Source: Planctomycetales bacterium (lineage in GTDB: Bacteria; Planctomycetota; UBA11346). Taken from it: a stretch of DNA of 24,939 nucleotides. Location: NCBI GenBank assembly GCA_025362255.1, contig JANYGY010000089.1, forward strand, positions 1 through 24,939, given 5' to 3'. How positions within the stretch are numbered: the stretch's first letter is position 1; each line of letters opens with the position of its first letter. The position numbers and the translations under genes are program-made. This document shows positions 15,892 through 24,939 of the stretch, in pieces. A model generated the notes under the pieces. The model was not told the DNA's origin. It worked only from the letters and a program-made list of their open reading frames with translations, and ran no database searches.

Positions 15892-16386
15892 ATGCCTCGG
15901 ATGGCAGTGCTGATCGTGGTTCTGGTGGTGATGGCGACCGGCGCGCTCCTCGCCTGGCCCCAGGTGCGCGGGTATTGGCTCTATCAACAGGCCCAGGCGC
16001 GGATTCTCGATGTGCTGCCCACGACCTTGCCCGATGGCCGGGTGCAATTGGCGATCGCCTACGAATTCGACCTCCCGCGCGTTGCCGGAAAACGTGAACG
16101 TCAGGTCGCCCTCGGCTGGCAGGTGGGCGACGCCTTTTTCCGCCCGATGCCCGATCCGGTGGTCGAGGCCGCACGTGCCGACCAGGTCGTGCGCGATTTG
16201 CTGGATGCCGACAGCCAGAGGCGCCGTTCGCGAACCGTGTTCTTTGTCGCGAACGATCCGGCGGGCACGGCGTTCATCCTCGATGAAACGGCCGCCGCTC
16301 CCACTCACCGCCTGCAACTCGGCGCCGTCCTCATCGGCATCGGCCTGCTTGGTGGTCTTTATGCCTGGCGGCGCGGAGCAGCCTGA
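15892..16386 (+). CDS. Two-TM membrane protein, unknown function
   Basis: A 164-residue protein with an N-terminal membrane helix (about 4-22), a polar domain of roughly 115 residues, and a C-terminal helix (about 143-158) ending in basic residues. The TM-beta domain-TM layout, with 'VQLAIAYEFDLP' followed by GKRER and GWQVG, is reminiscent of DUF3592-type proteins, but I would not assign the family. The ATG at 15892 has GGGAGA about 11 nt upstream. Its stop codon shares a base with the next start (TGATG), indicating translational coupling with the secreted protein downstream. Confidence 0.82.
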   Translation: MPRMAVLIVVLVVMATGALLAWPQVRGYWLYQQAQARILDVLPTTLPDGRVQLAIAYEFDLPRVAGKRERQVALGWQVGDAFFRPMPDPVVEAARADQVVRDLLDADSQRRRSRTVFFVANDPAGTAFILDETAAAPTHRLQLGAVLIGIGLLGGLYAWRRGAA

Positions 16387-17099
16387 TGCGCATCTTCATC
16401 GTGGTGTTTTTATTTCTCATCGGCGTGCAATCGCACGCTGCTGAAAAAACCGCGGATACCGGGATAATCCTGCCGCCGGGCATCTGGGAATGCCACGGCA
16501 GCGTGACGCTCCGTGGGCAGACCGCGCCCGAACGCTTCTGGTTGCGTCTGCTGATGCCCGACCCGGCGCTCGGTCGGCATCGTTTGATGCAGCTCGTCTA
16601 CACTCCGCCAAGCGTTACTGCCCTGGGTGGCACCCATCTCGCCGACACGCCCTTTGTGCTGCTCGATGCGCGGTCGCTGGTGGTCGCCTGGAATGATCGC
16701 GGTTCCAGCACCGTGATGCAGCCGGGCAAGGCGACCTATGTCGTCAGCCGCGATCGCACGCCCAGTGATCATTCCAACATCATTCTCGATGAGCATAAGA
16801 TCACCGGCGAGCGCGGCTGGGATCGCACCATCGCACCGTTGCTGTTAGCCTTGGCCTGGCGCAGGGACACCAGCATGAGCATGCCCTGTATCGATTTTTT
16901 TGGCGACGAGCCGGCGACCACGATGTCCTGGCAGGGCGAGGCTGCCCGCTGCGGCACCGATGTCTGGCGGATCGAAGCCGATGGCCAAGGCCGGCTGCAA
17001 TCCCTGAAGCAGGTCCGCGACGGCGCGACGGTCACCGTGCTGACCGTCGCCGAATGGCTGGCAACCGGCACCGGCACCACTTCCCCGGAAAGCAAATGA
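16386..17099 (+). CDS. Secreted protein of unknown function
   Basis: A 237-residue protein with a clear Sec signal peptide (MRIFIVVFLFLIGVQSHAA, cleavage after about residue 19). The mature part has alternating polar and hydrophobic strands and only three cysteines. No family is recognised. Its ATG overlaps the preceding stop by one base, and the lipoprotein gene begins one base after its stop, so it sits in the middle of an envelope operon. Confidence 0.82.
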   Translation: MRIFIVVFLFLIGVQSHAAEKTADTGIILPPGIWECHGSVTLRGQTAPERFWLRLLMPDPALGRHRLMQLVYTPPSVTALGGTHLADTPFVLLDARSLVVAWNDRGSSTVMQPGKATYVVSRDRTPSDHSNIILDEHKITGERGWDRTIAPLLLALAWRRDTSMSMPCIDFFGDEPATTMSWQGEAARCGTDVWRIEADGQGRLQSLKQVRDGATVTVLTVAEWLATGTGTTSPESK

Positions 17100-17100
17100 C

Positions 17101-18231
17101 ATGTTGTTTCGAACCGCGTTGTTGAGCCTTTCATCGACCCTGTTGGGACTCGCTGGAATCGTCGCAATGGGCAGCCAAAGCGGTTGCGCCACGCGCACGA
17201 CGCTGGACCCCGATGGCGTCTCAGTGATCCGCACTTATCAATTCTCGAGTACCGTCGCCGATCCCCAGCCGGCCTGGAATCCGGCCAATTATCAGGTGGT
17301 CGTCCGCTCGCTTGGCGGCTTCGGCTTGATGCAGGAAGGTCAGGGTCGGCAGGAATATTTCGAATCGCGCGAAAACCGTCCGACGTTCTATCCTGTATGG
17401 CTCAATCGCGATCAATTCGTGTTCGGGCCGCAGCGCAACGTGTCCTCGGTGTCCGATGGGCGGGTGGTCGCCGCCACCGATGGCCTGACGATCGTCGCGG
17501 TGGTCGACAATGGCTTGAAATCCTCGGTTGAACGCGCTCCCTTCGCGGCCACCGGATACCGGCCGCGCGTCGGCGGGATGTCGGTCTACGCCCAGGTCGA
17601 AGACAAGATGATCGTGGTCAACCGTGACGGCCGGACCAGTGATGCCGGCGAAGGTTTCTATCCCGAGCCGCAATCCATCGGTGAGGGTATCTGCTGGCAG
17701 GAGACTCCCGTTTTCGAGATCGATCGGTGGACCGGAAAACCTCCGCGCGGGCGGTTGTTCATCCGCTGGAGCCCAGGCCAAGTGACCGAGATTCCGGGCG
17801 GGTGCGAAGCTCGCTGGACGCCTCAAGGCGGCGTGGTGTGCACTGTTTTGCGCGGCGATCCGGGTCCGACCGAGTGGTGGTCGGGCGGGACTGATGTGGT
17901 GTTCATCGAAAATGGCGCCAGCGCCGCGCGCCTGATCGCCAAGGATGCGCGCAGCCCGGCGCCCCATCCGCGCGAACCGTTGGTCGCGGTGGCGGATGCG
18001 GCCAATGGCGTGCGCCTGGTGTCCCTGCGTGAGCCGCAGGCCAGCGAACGCCTGCTCACCGCGACCGGCAGCGGCCCGCGGTGGAGTTTCGACGGTCTGC
18101 GCTTGATGACGATCGAGTCGCGTTCATCCAACCCTGGCGCGACGGGTGCTGCAAATACCGGAGCCAATGCCAACGACGTGCCTGCGGTGATGATGATCTA
18201 TGTGCTGAAGGTCAGCCCCGGAACATTGTGA
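17101..18231 (+). CDS. Putative lipoprotein, possible beta-propeller
   Basis: A 376-residue protein with a long hydrophobic signal sequence ending in a lipobox-like QSGC (C29), so it is probably lipid-anchored. The mature protein is beta-rich, with strands around Trp/Gly turns (for example 'GPRWSFDGLRLMTIES'), which recall TolB-type or WD-like propeller blades ('WSPDG'). This is suggestive only. A low-complexity Ala/Asn stretch lies near the C-terminus. The stop overlaps the next gene's GTG start by 4 bases (GTGA). Function unknown. Confidence 0.82.
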   Translation: MLFRTALLSLSSTLLGLAGIVAMGSQSGCATRTTLDPDGVSVIRTYQFSSTVADPQPAWNPANYQVVVRSLGGFGLMQEGQGRQEYFESRENRPTFYPVWLNRDQFVFGPQRNVSSVSDGRVVAATDGLTIVAVVDNGLKSSVERAPFAATGYRPRVGGMSVYAQVEDKMIVVNRDGRTSDAGEGFYPEPQSIGEGICWQETPVFEIDRWTGKPPRGRLFIRWSPGQVTEIPGGCEARWTPQGGVVCTVLRGDPGPTEWWSGGTDVVFIENGASAARLIAKDARSPAPHPREPLVAVADAANGVRLVSLREPQASERLLTATGSGPRWSFDGLRLMTIESRSSNPGATGAANTGANANDVPAVMMIYVLKVSPGTL

Positions 18232-18842
18232 GTCTCGATCCTCGTCTGCTGAAACCGATCGATCGCTATCGCCTGCTGGTCAATGCGGTGGTGCCGCGCC
18301 CCATCGCCTGGGTCACCACGGTCAACGCAGCCGGCTTGGTCAATCTCGCGCCGTTCAGTTTTTTCAATGGTGTCACCGCCAACCCACCGGTGGTGCAGGT
18401 GTGCATCGCGCATCGCGATCCGATCAAGGACACCCTCGCCAACCTGCGCGCCTCGGGCGAGGCGGTTGTGCATCTGGTGCGCAGTGAGCGGCTCGACGCG
18501 ATGCATGCCAGCGGCGCTGAATATCCATCTGACATCAGCGAGGCCGACGCCCTCGGCGTGGAACATCGACCGGCCGAACGGATTCACGGACGGGTGCTGG
18601 TCGACGCTGACATCGCCTTCGAATGCCGATTGCTGCAAGCGATCCCGGTCGGCGACCCGGCCACCCACCTGTGCCTGCTTGAGGTCGTGCTCGCCCACGT
18701 GGCGCCAGCGATCGCGCTGCCTGACGGACTCCCCGACCCGCAACGCCTGCGCGCGGTGGCCCGCCTGGGCGGCGATCATTATCTGTCGGCTGATTCATGG
18801 ACCGTGATTGCGCGCGAACGACGTCGCGCTCCAGTGATCTAA
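18228..18842 (+). CDS. Flavin reductase-like domain protein (FMN-binding split barrel)
   Basis: A 204-residue member of the flavin reductase-like / DIM6-NTAB family (COG1853). Family motifs are RPIAWVTT (24-31), NLAPFSFFNGVTANPP (39-54) and RLGGDHYL near the C-terminus (179-186). Members bind FMN and use NAD(P)H to reduce flavin or act on small molecules. The partner enzyme is not evident. The start is GTG at 18228, which gives the typical N-terminus and overlaps the lipoprotein stop by 4 nt; there is no suitable ATG. The Rrf2 gene begins one base after its stop. Confidence 0.9.
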   Translation: MSLDPRLLKPIDRYRLLVNAVVPRPIAWVTTVNAAGLVNLAPFSFFNGVTANPPVVQVCIAHRDPIKDTLANLRASGEAVVHLVRSERLDAMHASGAEYPSDISEADALGVEHRPAERIHGRVLVDADIAFECRLLQAIPVGDPATHLCLLEVVLAHVAPAIALPDGLPDPQRLRAVARLGGDHYLSADSWTVIARERRRAPVI

Positions 18843-18843
18843 G

Positions 18844-19257
18844 ATGCTCACCCATCGGGCGAAATACGCTTTGAAAGCCCTGTTGTATCTCGCCAATCAT
18901 CGCGGCGAGGGACCGATACCAGCGGCGCGTATTGCCGGGCAGGAAAACGTCCCGCTGAAATTTCTCGAATTGATCCTGGTCCAATTGCGCGCCGGAGGGG
19001 TGATCCGCAGCCGGGTCGGTAAAGGCGGCGGCCACGAACTGAATCAAGATCCGCGCAAGGTCAGTCTGCTGACGATCGTGCGCACGATCGACGGCCCGAT
19101 CGCCCCGCTGCCGTGCCTGAGCCTGACCGCCTACACTCGCTGCGACGACTGCGACGACGAGGCCACCTGCGGCACCCGCCGCCTGTTGATGCGCGCCCAT
19201 CAAGCGACCCTCGACGCGATGTCCAAGACCTCGCTCGCCGACGCGTTAAAGATCTAG
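18844..19257 (+). CDS. Rrf2-family transcriptional regulator
   Basis: A 137-residue winged-helix regulator. The N-terminus MLTHRAKYALKALLYLA and the segment VPLKFLELILVQLRAGGVIRSRVGKGGG (36-63) are standard for the family. Four cysteines in the C-terminal part (C91, C100, C103, C109) are positioned like the Fe-S ligands of IscR-type members, but not in the exact IscR spacing. It may therefore sense redox or Fe-S status, or act through cysteine metabolism as CymR does. It is the last gene of a six-gene operon and converges with cysK 23 bp away. Its targets are unknown; the sulfate operon is an attractive candidate. Confidence 0.93.
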   Translation: MLTHRAKYALKALLYLANHRGEGPIPAARIAGQENVPLKFLELILVQLRAGGVIRSRVGKGGGHELNQDPRKVSLLTIVRTIDGPIAPLPCLSLTAYTRCDDCDDEATCGTRRLLMRAHQATLDAMSKTSLADALKI

Positions 19258-19261
19258 AAAC

Positions 19262-19281
19262 ATCGCCGATTACGCGGTGAT
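19262..19281. terminator. Small hairpin between rrf2 and cysK
   Basis: atcgccg (19262-19268) pairs with cggtgat (19275-19281), allowing one G-U pair, with a 6-nt loop. It sits between two converging genes and touches the cysK stop codon. It could end both transcripts, but there is no T-tract on either side. Confidence 0.35.
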
Positions 19282-20234
19282 CAGCCAATGCCCTCGAACA
19301 ACCCGGTCGACAGGTAGCGTTCGCCGGCGTCAGGCAGCACGGTGACGATGGTCTTGCCGGCAAAGGCCGGCTCGTGGGCGAGGCGCAGGGCGCCGACGAC
19401 CGCGGCGCCACAGCTGATGCCGCAGAGGATGCCTTCTTCCTTGGCGAGGCGGCGGGCCATCGCGATGGCTTCGTCGTTGCTCACGGTTTCAACGCGGTCG
19501 ATCAGCGACAGGTCGAGATTGCCGGGAATGAAATTCGCGCCGATGCCTTGGATCTTGTGGCCCGCGGGTTTGAGTTCTTGGCCGGCGCGGGTCTGCGTGA
19601 TCAGCGGGCTGGCGCTGGGCTCGACCGCGACCGTGAGAATCGCTTTGCCCTTGGTGTGTTTGATGAAGCGCGACACCCCGGTGAGCGTGCCGCCGGTGCC
19701 GACGCCACTGACGAAGACATCGATCACTCCGGCCGTGTCGTTCCAGATCTCGGGACCGGTGGTGGCTTCGTGGATCGCCGGATTGGCGGGATTGTTGAAC
19801 TGTTGCGGCATGAAGTAGCGCGTCGGATCCGACTTCTGGATTTCATCGGCTTTGCGTACGGCTCCGGCCATGCCTTCGGCACCGGGGGTCAGCACCAGGG
19901 TTGCGCCGAGCATCGCGAGCACCTTGCGTCGCTCGATCGACATGGTGTCAGGCATGGTCAGGGTCAGCTTGTACCCTTTGGCGGCAGCGACGAAGGCCAG
20001 TGCGATGCCGGTATTGCCCGAGGTCGGCTCGACGATCTCGCCACCGGGCTTGAGGATTCCGCGCTTCTCCGCATCCCAGATCATCGCCGCGCCGATCCGG
20101 CACTTGACCGAATACGCCGGGTTGCGGCCTTCGATCTTGGCCAGCACGCGGGCCTTCGCTCCGTCGGTGACGCGGTTGAGTTGAACCAGCGGGGTGTTGC
20201 CGATGGACAGGCTGTTGTCGGTGTAGATGGGCAT
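19281..20234 (-). CDS. cysK: Cysteine synthase A (O-acetylserine sulfhydrylase)
   Basis: A 317-residue PLP enzyme that makes cysteine from O-acetylserine and sulfide. Features closely follow enterobacterial CysK: K44 in [11 protein letters not shown] (Schiff-base lysine), TSGNTG at 71-76 (substrate loop), GTGGT at 179-183 (phosphate cup), and GISCGAA at 272-278. The Ser that contacts the pyridine nitrogen (S274) is kept, while the next residue is Cys instead of the usual Ser. The C-terminus is slightly short. GAGG lies 8 nt before the ATG. It is the last gene of the sulfate operon, 28 nt after cysA. Confidence 0.97.
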   Translation of the reverse strand: MPIYTDNSLSIGNTPLVQLNRVTDGAKARVLAKIEGRNPAYSVKCRIGAAMIWDAEKRGILKPGGEIVEPTSGNTGIALAFVAAAKGYKLTLTMPDTMSIERRKVLAMLGATLVLTPGAEGMAGAVRKADEIQKSDPTRYFMPQQFNNPANPAIHEATTGPEIWNDTAGVIDVFVSGVGTGGTLTGVSRFIKHTKGKAILTVAVEPSASPLITQTRAGQELKPAGHKIQGIGANFIPGNLDLSLIDRVETVSNDEAIAMARRLAKEEGILCGISCGAAVVGALRLAHEPAFAGKTIVTVLPDAGERYLSTGLFEGIG

Positions 20235-20262
20235 GGGAGAGACCTCAAAGAATAGTTATGAT

Positions 20263-21273
20263 TCAGATGGCGTACTCGGGTTGCGCAGCCGCGCCATATC
20301 GGGCAAAGCGCTCGTACCCGAGATGGATCACCCCGCCGGGTTTCAGGTTCAGGCGGTGCTGCTCGGTATGCGGGATCACGACTTCAACGATCTGACCATC
20401 ATCCGTGCGTTTGACTTCGACGCGTACGTTGGGACCGGCGGCGTTGACCGCGACCACCGTGCCGGCAATCGGATGGGTCGCGCTGGACAGCGGATCGAGG
20501 CTGATGTCATGCGGGCGGACATAGGTCGCCGAGCTTGATTCTTTGAGCACGTTCACGCTGCCCAGGAAGCTGTGCACGAAGGGGGTCGCCGGCGCGTGGT
20601 AGACCTCTTCGGGCGTGCCGATCTGCTCGACCCGCCCTTGGTTGAACACCACGACCCGATCAGCGACCTCAAGCGCTTCCTCCTGGTCATGCGTCACGAA
20701 CACACTGGTCAGGTGGACTTCATCATGCAGCCGGCGCAACCACCGGCGCAGCTCTTTGCGCACCTGGGCATCGAGGGCGCCAAAAGGTTCATCAAGCAAC
20801 AGCACTTTCGGTTCGACCGCCAGCGCTCGCGCCAAGGCGATTCTTTGGCGCTGGCCGCCTGAAAGTTCATGCGGATACCGATCAGCGCACCAATCGAGCT
20901 GGATCAGCTGCAGGAGCTTGGTCACCCGGGCGGTGATGTCGCCGTGATCCGGGCGCGTCGCGCGTGGCCGGACGCGCAAGCCGAAGGCGATGTTCTCGAA
21001 CACGCTCATGTGGCGGAACAGCGCGTAGTGCTGAAAGACGAAGCCGACTCCGCGCTCGGCCGGACTCGCCCCGGTGGCGTCCTGGCCACTGAACAGGATC
21101 GTACCCGAGTCCGCCCGTTCGAGGCCCGCGATACACCGCAGCAAGGTGGTCTTACCTGAACCCGACGGCCCGAGCAGAGCCGTCAATTGACCCGCCGGCA
21201 AATCCAGATTGATGCCATCAAGCGCAGTAAATCGGGCAAAGCGTTTGGTCAGATGATTGATGCTGATGGTCAT
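20263..21273 (-). CDS. cysA: Sulfate/thiosulfate ABC transporter ATP-binding protein
   Basis: A 336-residue ATPase that drives sulfate import. Walker [10 protein letters not shown] (35-43), Q-loop Q81, signature LSGGQ (137-141), Walker B VLLLDEP (157-163) and switch H195 are all intact. The C-terminal part with 'YVRPHDISL' is the regulatory TOBE-like domain typical of CysA and related importers. Length is close to that of other CysA proteins. It follows cysW after 5 nt. Confidence 0.95.
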   Translation of the reverse strand: MTISINHLTKRFARFTALDGINLDLPAGQLTALLGPSGSGKTTLLRCIAGLERADSGTILFSGQDATGASPAERGVGFVFQHYALFRHMSVFENIAFGLRVRPRATRPDHGDITARVTKLLQLIQLDWCADRYPHELSGGQRQRIALARALAVEPKVLLLDEPFGALDAQVRKELRRWLRRLHDEVHLTSVFVTHDQEEALEVADRVVVFNQGRVEQIGTPEEVYHAPATPFVHSFLGSVNVLKESSSATYVRPHDISLDPLSSATHPIAGTVVAVNAAGPNVRVEVKRTDDGQIVEVVIPHTEQHRLNLKPGGVIHLGYERFARYGAAAQPEYAI

Positions 21274-21278
21274 CGGAG

Positions 21279-22178
21279 TCAGGTTCTTTCCACGCTACCG
21301 GCGTTCTGCTGGTGCTCGTTGCGCATGCGCCATTCGATGAAGCGCTTGATCAGCAACGTCACCAGGGCCAACATCGACAACAGCGATGCACACGCGAATG
21401 AGGCGACAAACTGGTATTCATTGTAGAGGATCTCGATGTGCAGCGGGAGGGTGTTGGTCTGGTTGCGGATGTGTCCCGATACCACCGACACGGCGCCGAA
21501 TTCGCCCATCGCCCGCGCGCTGCACAAGATCATCCCGTAAAGCAGACCCCATTTGATGCTCGGCAGGGTGACCCGCCAGAAAGTCACCCATCCGCTGGCG
21601 CCGAGGACGCGCGCGGCCTCTTCCTCTTCGGTGCCCTGCGCCTGCATCATCGGGATGAGCTCGCGGGCGACAAAAGGAAAGGTGATGAAGAGCGTCGCCA
21701 ACACGATTCCGGGCAGCGCAAAGATGATGCGCAGATCATGGTCGAGCAGCCATTCGCCAAACAGTCCCTGAGCCCCGAACAAGAGCACGAAAATCAGGCC
21801 AGCAATCACCGGCGAGACCGCGAACGGCAGATCGATCAAGGTCAGCAAAAAACTTTTGCCAAAAAAACGGAATTTGGTGATCACCCACGCCGCACACACC
21901 CCGAAGGCGGCATTGAGCACCAGGCAGATCACGGTGACGGTCAACGTCAGGACGATCGCATGCAGGGCGGCACGATCGTGAAAAGAGGCGAGATAGGCGC
22001 CAAAACCTTTGCGCAGAGCTTCGAAAAATACGGCGATCAGGGGCAGCAGTAAAAAGATCAGGAGAAAAGAAAACGCGATGCCCATGAGCGACCAGCGAAC
22101 CCACGTCGGCTCCGTGAGATGGGCCGGGCACCGCTCGTCGGTGCCGCCGTGGCGGATGGTGGGAACTGATCCGGCCAT
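21279..22178 (-). CDS. cysW: Sulfate ABC transporter permease CysW
   Basis: A 299-residue inner-membrane permease with about six transmembrane segments. The cytoplasmic EAA coupling loop is at about 184-205 ([23 protein letters not shown]), followed by [17 protein letters not shown], a CysW signature. The N-terminal 25 residues are polar and variable, and a downstream start is possible. It starts 4 nt after the cysT stop, as expected for a CysT-CysW heterodimer. Confidence 0.95.
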   Translation of the reverse strand: MAGSVPTIRHGGTDERCPAHLTEPTWVRWSLMGIAFSFLLIFLLLPLIAVFFEALRKGFGAYLASFHDRAALHAIVLTLTVTVICLVLNAAFGVCAAWVITKFRFFGKSFLLTLIDLPFAVSPVIAGLIFVLLFGAQGLFGEWLLDHDLRIIFALPGIVLATLFITFPFVARELIPMMQAQGTEEEEAARVLGASGWVTFWRVTLPSIKWGLLYGMILCSARAMGEFGAVSVVSGHIRNQTNTLPLHIEILYNEYQFVASFACASLLSMLALVTLLIKRFIEWRMRNEHQQNAGSVERT

Positions 22179-22182
22179 GACG

Positions 22183-23013
22183 TTACAGCGCCGTTCTGCG
22201 GGTGATCCACCGCTGGAGAAGATTGATCGTGAAGAGCATGATGAACGACGCTGCGAGCATCACCGTCGCGATCGCCGTGGCTTCGGCGTATTGGTACTGT
22301 TCCAACTTGGTGATGATCAGCAGCGGGGTGATCTCGGTCTTCATCGGCAGATTGCCTGAGATGAAGACGACAGATCCGTACTCGCCCACCGCACGCGCAA
22401 ACGCCAAGGCGAAACCGGTAAGCACCGCCGGCCATAATTCAGGGATGATGATGCGGCGGATGGTCTGCCAGCGGTTGGCGCCAAGACTGACGGCAGCCTC
22501 TTCGACATCCCGGCCCAATTCCTCAAGCACCGGCTGGACCGTGCGCACGACAAACGGCATGCCGATGAAGATCAGGGCGACGACCACGCCTAACGGCGCG
22601 TATGCGACCTTGATTCCTAATGGCTCAAGGCGGCTGCCAAGCCATCCATTGGGAGCATACAAGGCCGTCAGGGCGATACCGGCCACCGCAGTCGGCAACG
22701 CAAACGGCAGATCGACCAGGGCGTCAACAATGGATCGACCGGGAAATCGATAACGCACCAGTACCCAGGCGACGATCACGCCAAATACCACGTTGATCAA
22801 TGCGGCGACCAGCGCTGCGCCAAAGCTCAGCCGATAGGATGCGACAACCCGTTCGTCGCTGATGGTGGCCCAGAATTGTTCCCAGGTCAGACCAGTGGCC
22901 TTCAACACCAGCACTCCCAGCGGCAATAACACCAGCAGGCTGAGATACGAGATGGTGATCCCGAGAGTCAGTCCGAAACCTGGGATGATGGTGTTCTGAA
23001 CAAGACGAGGCAC
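22183..23013 (-). CDS. cysT: Sulfate ABC transporter permease CysT (CysU)
   Basis: The partner permease of CysW. It has about six membrane segments, an EAA loop ([19 protein letters not shown], about 164-182) and the signature [16 protein letters not shown]. The frame is open to 23154, but the first 47 codons look non-coding and contain a hairpin. GTG at 23013 gives [18 protein letters not shown], matching the family N-terminus (PGFGLSLG), and a 276-residue protein, almost exactly the E. coli length. No clear ribosome site is visible. It is preceded by a 194-nt gap after sbp. Confidence 0.93.
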   Translation of the reverse strand: MPRLVQNTIIPGFGLTLGITISYLSLLVLLPLGVLVLKATGLTWEQFWATISDERVVASYRLSFGAALVAALINVVFGVIVAWVLVRYRFPGRSIVDALVDLPFALPTAVAGIALTALYAPNGWLGSRLEPLGIKVAYAPLGVVVALIFIGMPFVVRTVQPVLEELGRDVEEAAVSLGANRWQTIRRIIIPELWPAVLTGFALAFARAVGEYGSVVFISGNLPMKTEITPLLIITKLEQYQYAEATAIATVMLAASFIMLFTINLLQRWITRRTAL

Positions 23014-23086
23014 TGGCAGAATCCGATGATGGTGACGCAGCAGGGAGGCGCGGCAGAATGGCGCCGGACGAACATCAGGGAACCCC

Positions 23087-23120
23087 CATCCGAGTGCGGG
23101 GATTACCACGCATTCGGATG
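23087..23120. repeat. Intercistronic hairpin between sbp and cysT
   Basis: catccgagtgcg (23087-23098) pairs with cgcattcggatg (23109-23120) with one mismatch (G-T on the plus strand, A-C on the minus) and a 10-nt loop. No T-run follows in the operon direction, so it is more likely an mRNA-stabilising or processing hairpin than a full terminator. Confidence 0.55.
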
Positions 23121-23207
23121 AGGGATGGCACGGGCGTGAGTGATTGCAAACCACCTCAACCTGATTTGGGAATCACGTCTGAGGGTTTTCGTCGATGGAC
23201 CTATGCA

Positions 23208-24212
23208 TTATTTCGCAGCGTTGGCCTTGACGATCTGGTCAAAGGTCGCGCCATCGGCGAAGTGGGCAGTTTGAGCCTTGCCCCAGCCACCGAATTCCTG
23301 GTCGATGGTCACCAAATTCAGCGTGGGAAAACGATCTGCGTACTTGGCGGCGACCGTTTCGAGGCGCGGACGATAATAATGTTTTGCAGCCAGCTCTTGA
23401 CCCTTTTCCGAGTACAGGAATTGCAGATATGCCTCTGCCACGACGGTCGTTCCTTTGCGTTTGGCATTGCGATCAACCAGCGCCACCGAGGGCTCGGCAA
23501 GGATGCTGATCGATGGCACGACGATCTGGAACTTGTCCTTGCCGGCTTCATTCACCGCCAGGAAGGCCTCGTTTTCCCAGGCTAGGAGAACATCGCCGAT
23601 GCCGCGTTGGACAAAGGTGGTGGTTGACCCCCGGGCTCCGGAATCGAGGACCGGAACGTGCTTGTAGAGTTCGCTGACAAAGGTCTTGGCAGTCTCGTCG
23701 TTGCCGCTCGGCTGCTTGCGGGCCCAGGCCCATGCGGCGAGATAATTCCATCGTGCCCCACCTGACGTTTTGGGATTCGGAGTGATGACCGCGACGTCTT
23801 TATTACCCAGGTCGCCCCAATCCTTGATGCCTTTGGGATTCCCGGCGCGAACCAGAAACACAATGGTGCTGGTGTAGGGGGCGCTGTTGTGGGGCAGTCG
23901 CGTGATCCAATCCTTGGGGAGCAGCTTGGCCTTGTCAGCGATCGCGTCGATGTCGCCGGCCAGAGCCAAGGTCACCACATCGGCTTGCAGGCCATCGATG
24001 ACCGAACGGGCTTGCTTGCCCGAGCCGCCATGGGATTGATCGATGGTTACGATGTCTCCGGTCTTGGCCTTCCATTCTTCGGAAAACGCACTGTTGATGT
24101 CAGTGTAGAGTTCACGGGTTGGATCATAGCTGACATTCAGCAGGGTGATGTCAGCTGCTGAAATGGTCGAAGCGAAGAGCAGACCGGTAAGGATTCGTTG
24201 GAGGTATTTCAT
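23208..24212 (-). CDS. sbp: Periplasmic sulfate-binding protein
   Basis: A 334-residue extracellular solute-binding protein of the Sbp/CysP family. A Sec signal peptide ([19 protein letters not shown]) precedes the mature protein. The family signatures [10 protein letters not shown] (26-35) and [16 protein letters not shown] (60-75) form part of the sulfate site. Length matches E. coli Sbp. No Shine-Dalgarno is visible: the minus strand reads cctcct right before the ATG. It delivers sulfate (or thiosulfate) to CysT/CysW. It lies 82 nt downstream of the porin-like gene. Confidence 0.95.
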   Translation of the reverse strand: MKYLQRILTGLLFASTISAADITLLNVSYDPTRELYTDINSAFSEEWKAKTGDIVTIDQSHGGSGKQARSVIDGLQADVVTLALAGDIDAIADKAKLLPKDWITRLPHNSAPYTSTIVFLVRAGNPKGIKDWGDLGNKDVAVITPNPKTSGGARWNYLAAWAWARKQPSGNDETAKTFVSELYKHVPVLDSGARGSTTTFVQRGIGDVLLAWENEAFLAVNEAGKDKFQIVVPSISILAEPSVALVDRNAKRKGTTVVAEAYLQFLYSEKGQELAAKHYYRPRLETVAAKYADRFPTLNLVTIDQEFGGWGKAQTAHFADGATFDQIVKANAAK

Positions 24213-24294
24213 AGGAGGTCTCAGGGGGATTGAAAAGTGAGTTGAGTTGTAGGTGAGGACGTGAAGCGAAGCACACGGGGTAAATGGCGCTGAA

Positions 24295-24939
24295 TCAAAA
24301 GGTAAGCTGATGTTGGATGGTCACCGCACGCGCTGCTCCATCGTCGAATTCAGCTCGCCAGCTACTGTAGGCGATTTGGGTTTTGTTGGCATGTCCGTTC
24401 CAATACAGGTTAAGTCCGATGTCGATTTGACGGCCTGAGCCAAGGTTGGTCGCCCCGCTGGCAAGCGACGCAGAGGTGAGTCCGCCTTGGGTGAGCAATG
24501 CAGTTGGGGTGATGCTGTTGTTATCGCGGGTGGAATTGACGCCCCACTGACTCCGCTCGTCCACGCCGGCAGCCCAATCACTGATACTGTAGCGGAGACT
24601 GGGTTCGATAACGAAACCGATATCCAGCGGAATGGCATAACCAATCTGGGCATCCCAATGGCGACCGCTGAGTTGTTCGATTTCAGGATCGGCGAAATTG
24701 CCGAAGGTCGCTTCCCGATGCAATTTCGACCACCGATATTCGGCCAGAAAAGTCAATCCGTCATGATGTATGAGAAGGTCTGGTCCTAAGATCGAAAGAT
24801 CCCGGGATTCGTTGGCCACGGCCAGCGTTTTACCAGAATTCTGCCAATCGAATCCGAGCAGTATATCGGTTCCATACGCACCGATATAGCTCTCTTGCTT
24901 CTTTTTAGGTAAGAAATCGGCACCCGGAGCGACTTCTAC
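24295..24939 (-). CDS. C-terminal part of an outer-membrane porin-like barrel (truncated by the window end)
   Basis: The last 214 residues of a protein whose frame is open to the window edge, so the 5' part is missing. It shows alternating amphipathic strands with aromatic girdles ([48 protein letters not shown]) and ends in a C-terminal Phe (VTIQHQLTF), the usual signal for barrel assembly. The style resembles the phosphate-selective porin O/P family. Being directly upstream of sbp on the same strand, it probably provides outer-membrane passage for sulfate or another anion. That role is inferred from context. Confidence 0.78.
   Translation of the reverse strand, partial: VEVAPGADFLPKKKQESYIGAYGTDILLGFDWQNSGKTLAVANESRDLSILGPDLLIHHDGLTFLAEYRWSKLHREATFGNFADPEIEQLSGRHWDAQIGYAIPLDIGFVIEPSLRYSISDWAAGVDERSQWGVNSTRDNNSITPTALLTQGGLTSASLASGATNLGSGRQIDIGLNLYWNGHANKTQIAYSSWRAEFDDGAARAVTIQHQLTF

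Noticed and set aside
19374..20255. 293-codon plus-strand frame opposite cysK
   Set aside because: Antisense shadow of a near-canonical CysK.

Overview
This 24.9 kb window is GC-rich chromosomal DNA from a Gram-negative bacterium. It has a periplasmic binding protein, an outer-membrane barrel, a lipoprotein and several signal peptides. The Ser/Thr kinase has an N-terminal zinc ribbon, a DWG instead of a DFG motif and a long array of 21-residue leucine-rich repeats. That style is known from the Planctomycetota and related PVC phyla, so a planctomycete-like host is my best inference, not a proof. I see no tRNA, rRNA, CRISPR, transposase or phage gene.

Layout from left to right. Positions 1-183 hold two 83-bp-spaced long hairpin repeats. 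Positions 190-2559 (minus strand) hold uppP, tmk and an inositol-monophosphatase-family gene, with uppP and tmk directly abutting. Positions 2736-7167 (plus) hold a GT4 glycosyltransferase, a secreted GH5-type glycoside hydrolase and an HD-domain phosphohydrolase; a 150-bp imperfect palindrome lies in the gap before the hydrolase. Positions 7168-7471 are gene-free and carry a nested hairpin where the HD gene and rpoD converge. rpoD (7472-9892, minus) has its own strong sigma-70-type promoter at 10022-10051 and encodes a sigma factor with a 250-residue Lys/Ala/Pro-rich N-terminal tail. Upstream of it on the same strand is a 1136-residue membrane Ser/Thr kinase (10098-13508), divergent from a phosphohexomutase (glmM-like, 13596-14984).

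Positions 15132-19257 (plus) form a tightly packed six-gene run: an unrecognised protein, a two-TM protein, a secreted protein, a lipoprotein, a flavin-reductase-like protein and an Rrf2-family regulator. Intergenic gaps are between -4 and +4 nt. Converging on it from the right is a minus-strand sulfate assimilation operon: a porin-like barrel (cut by the window end), then sbp, cysT, cysW, cysA and cysK. Together these import sulfate through outer and inner membranes and make cysteine. The Rrf2 gene next to cysK suggests a sulfur or cysteine-responsive regulator, by analogy with CymR.

Unusual points are the histone-H1-like tail of the sigma factor, the set of long intergenic palindromes, the kinase activation-segment insertion and the uncharacterised envelope operon ending in an Rrf2 gene.
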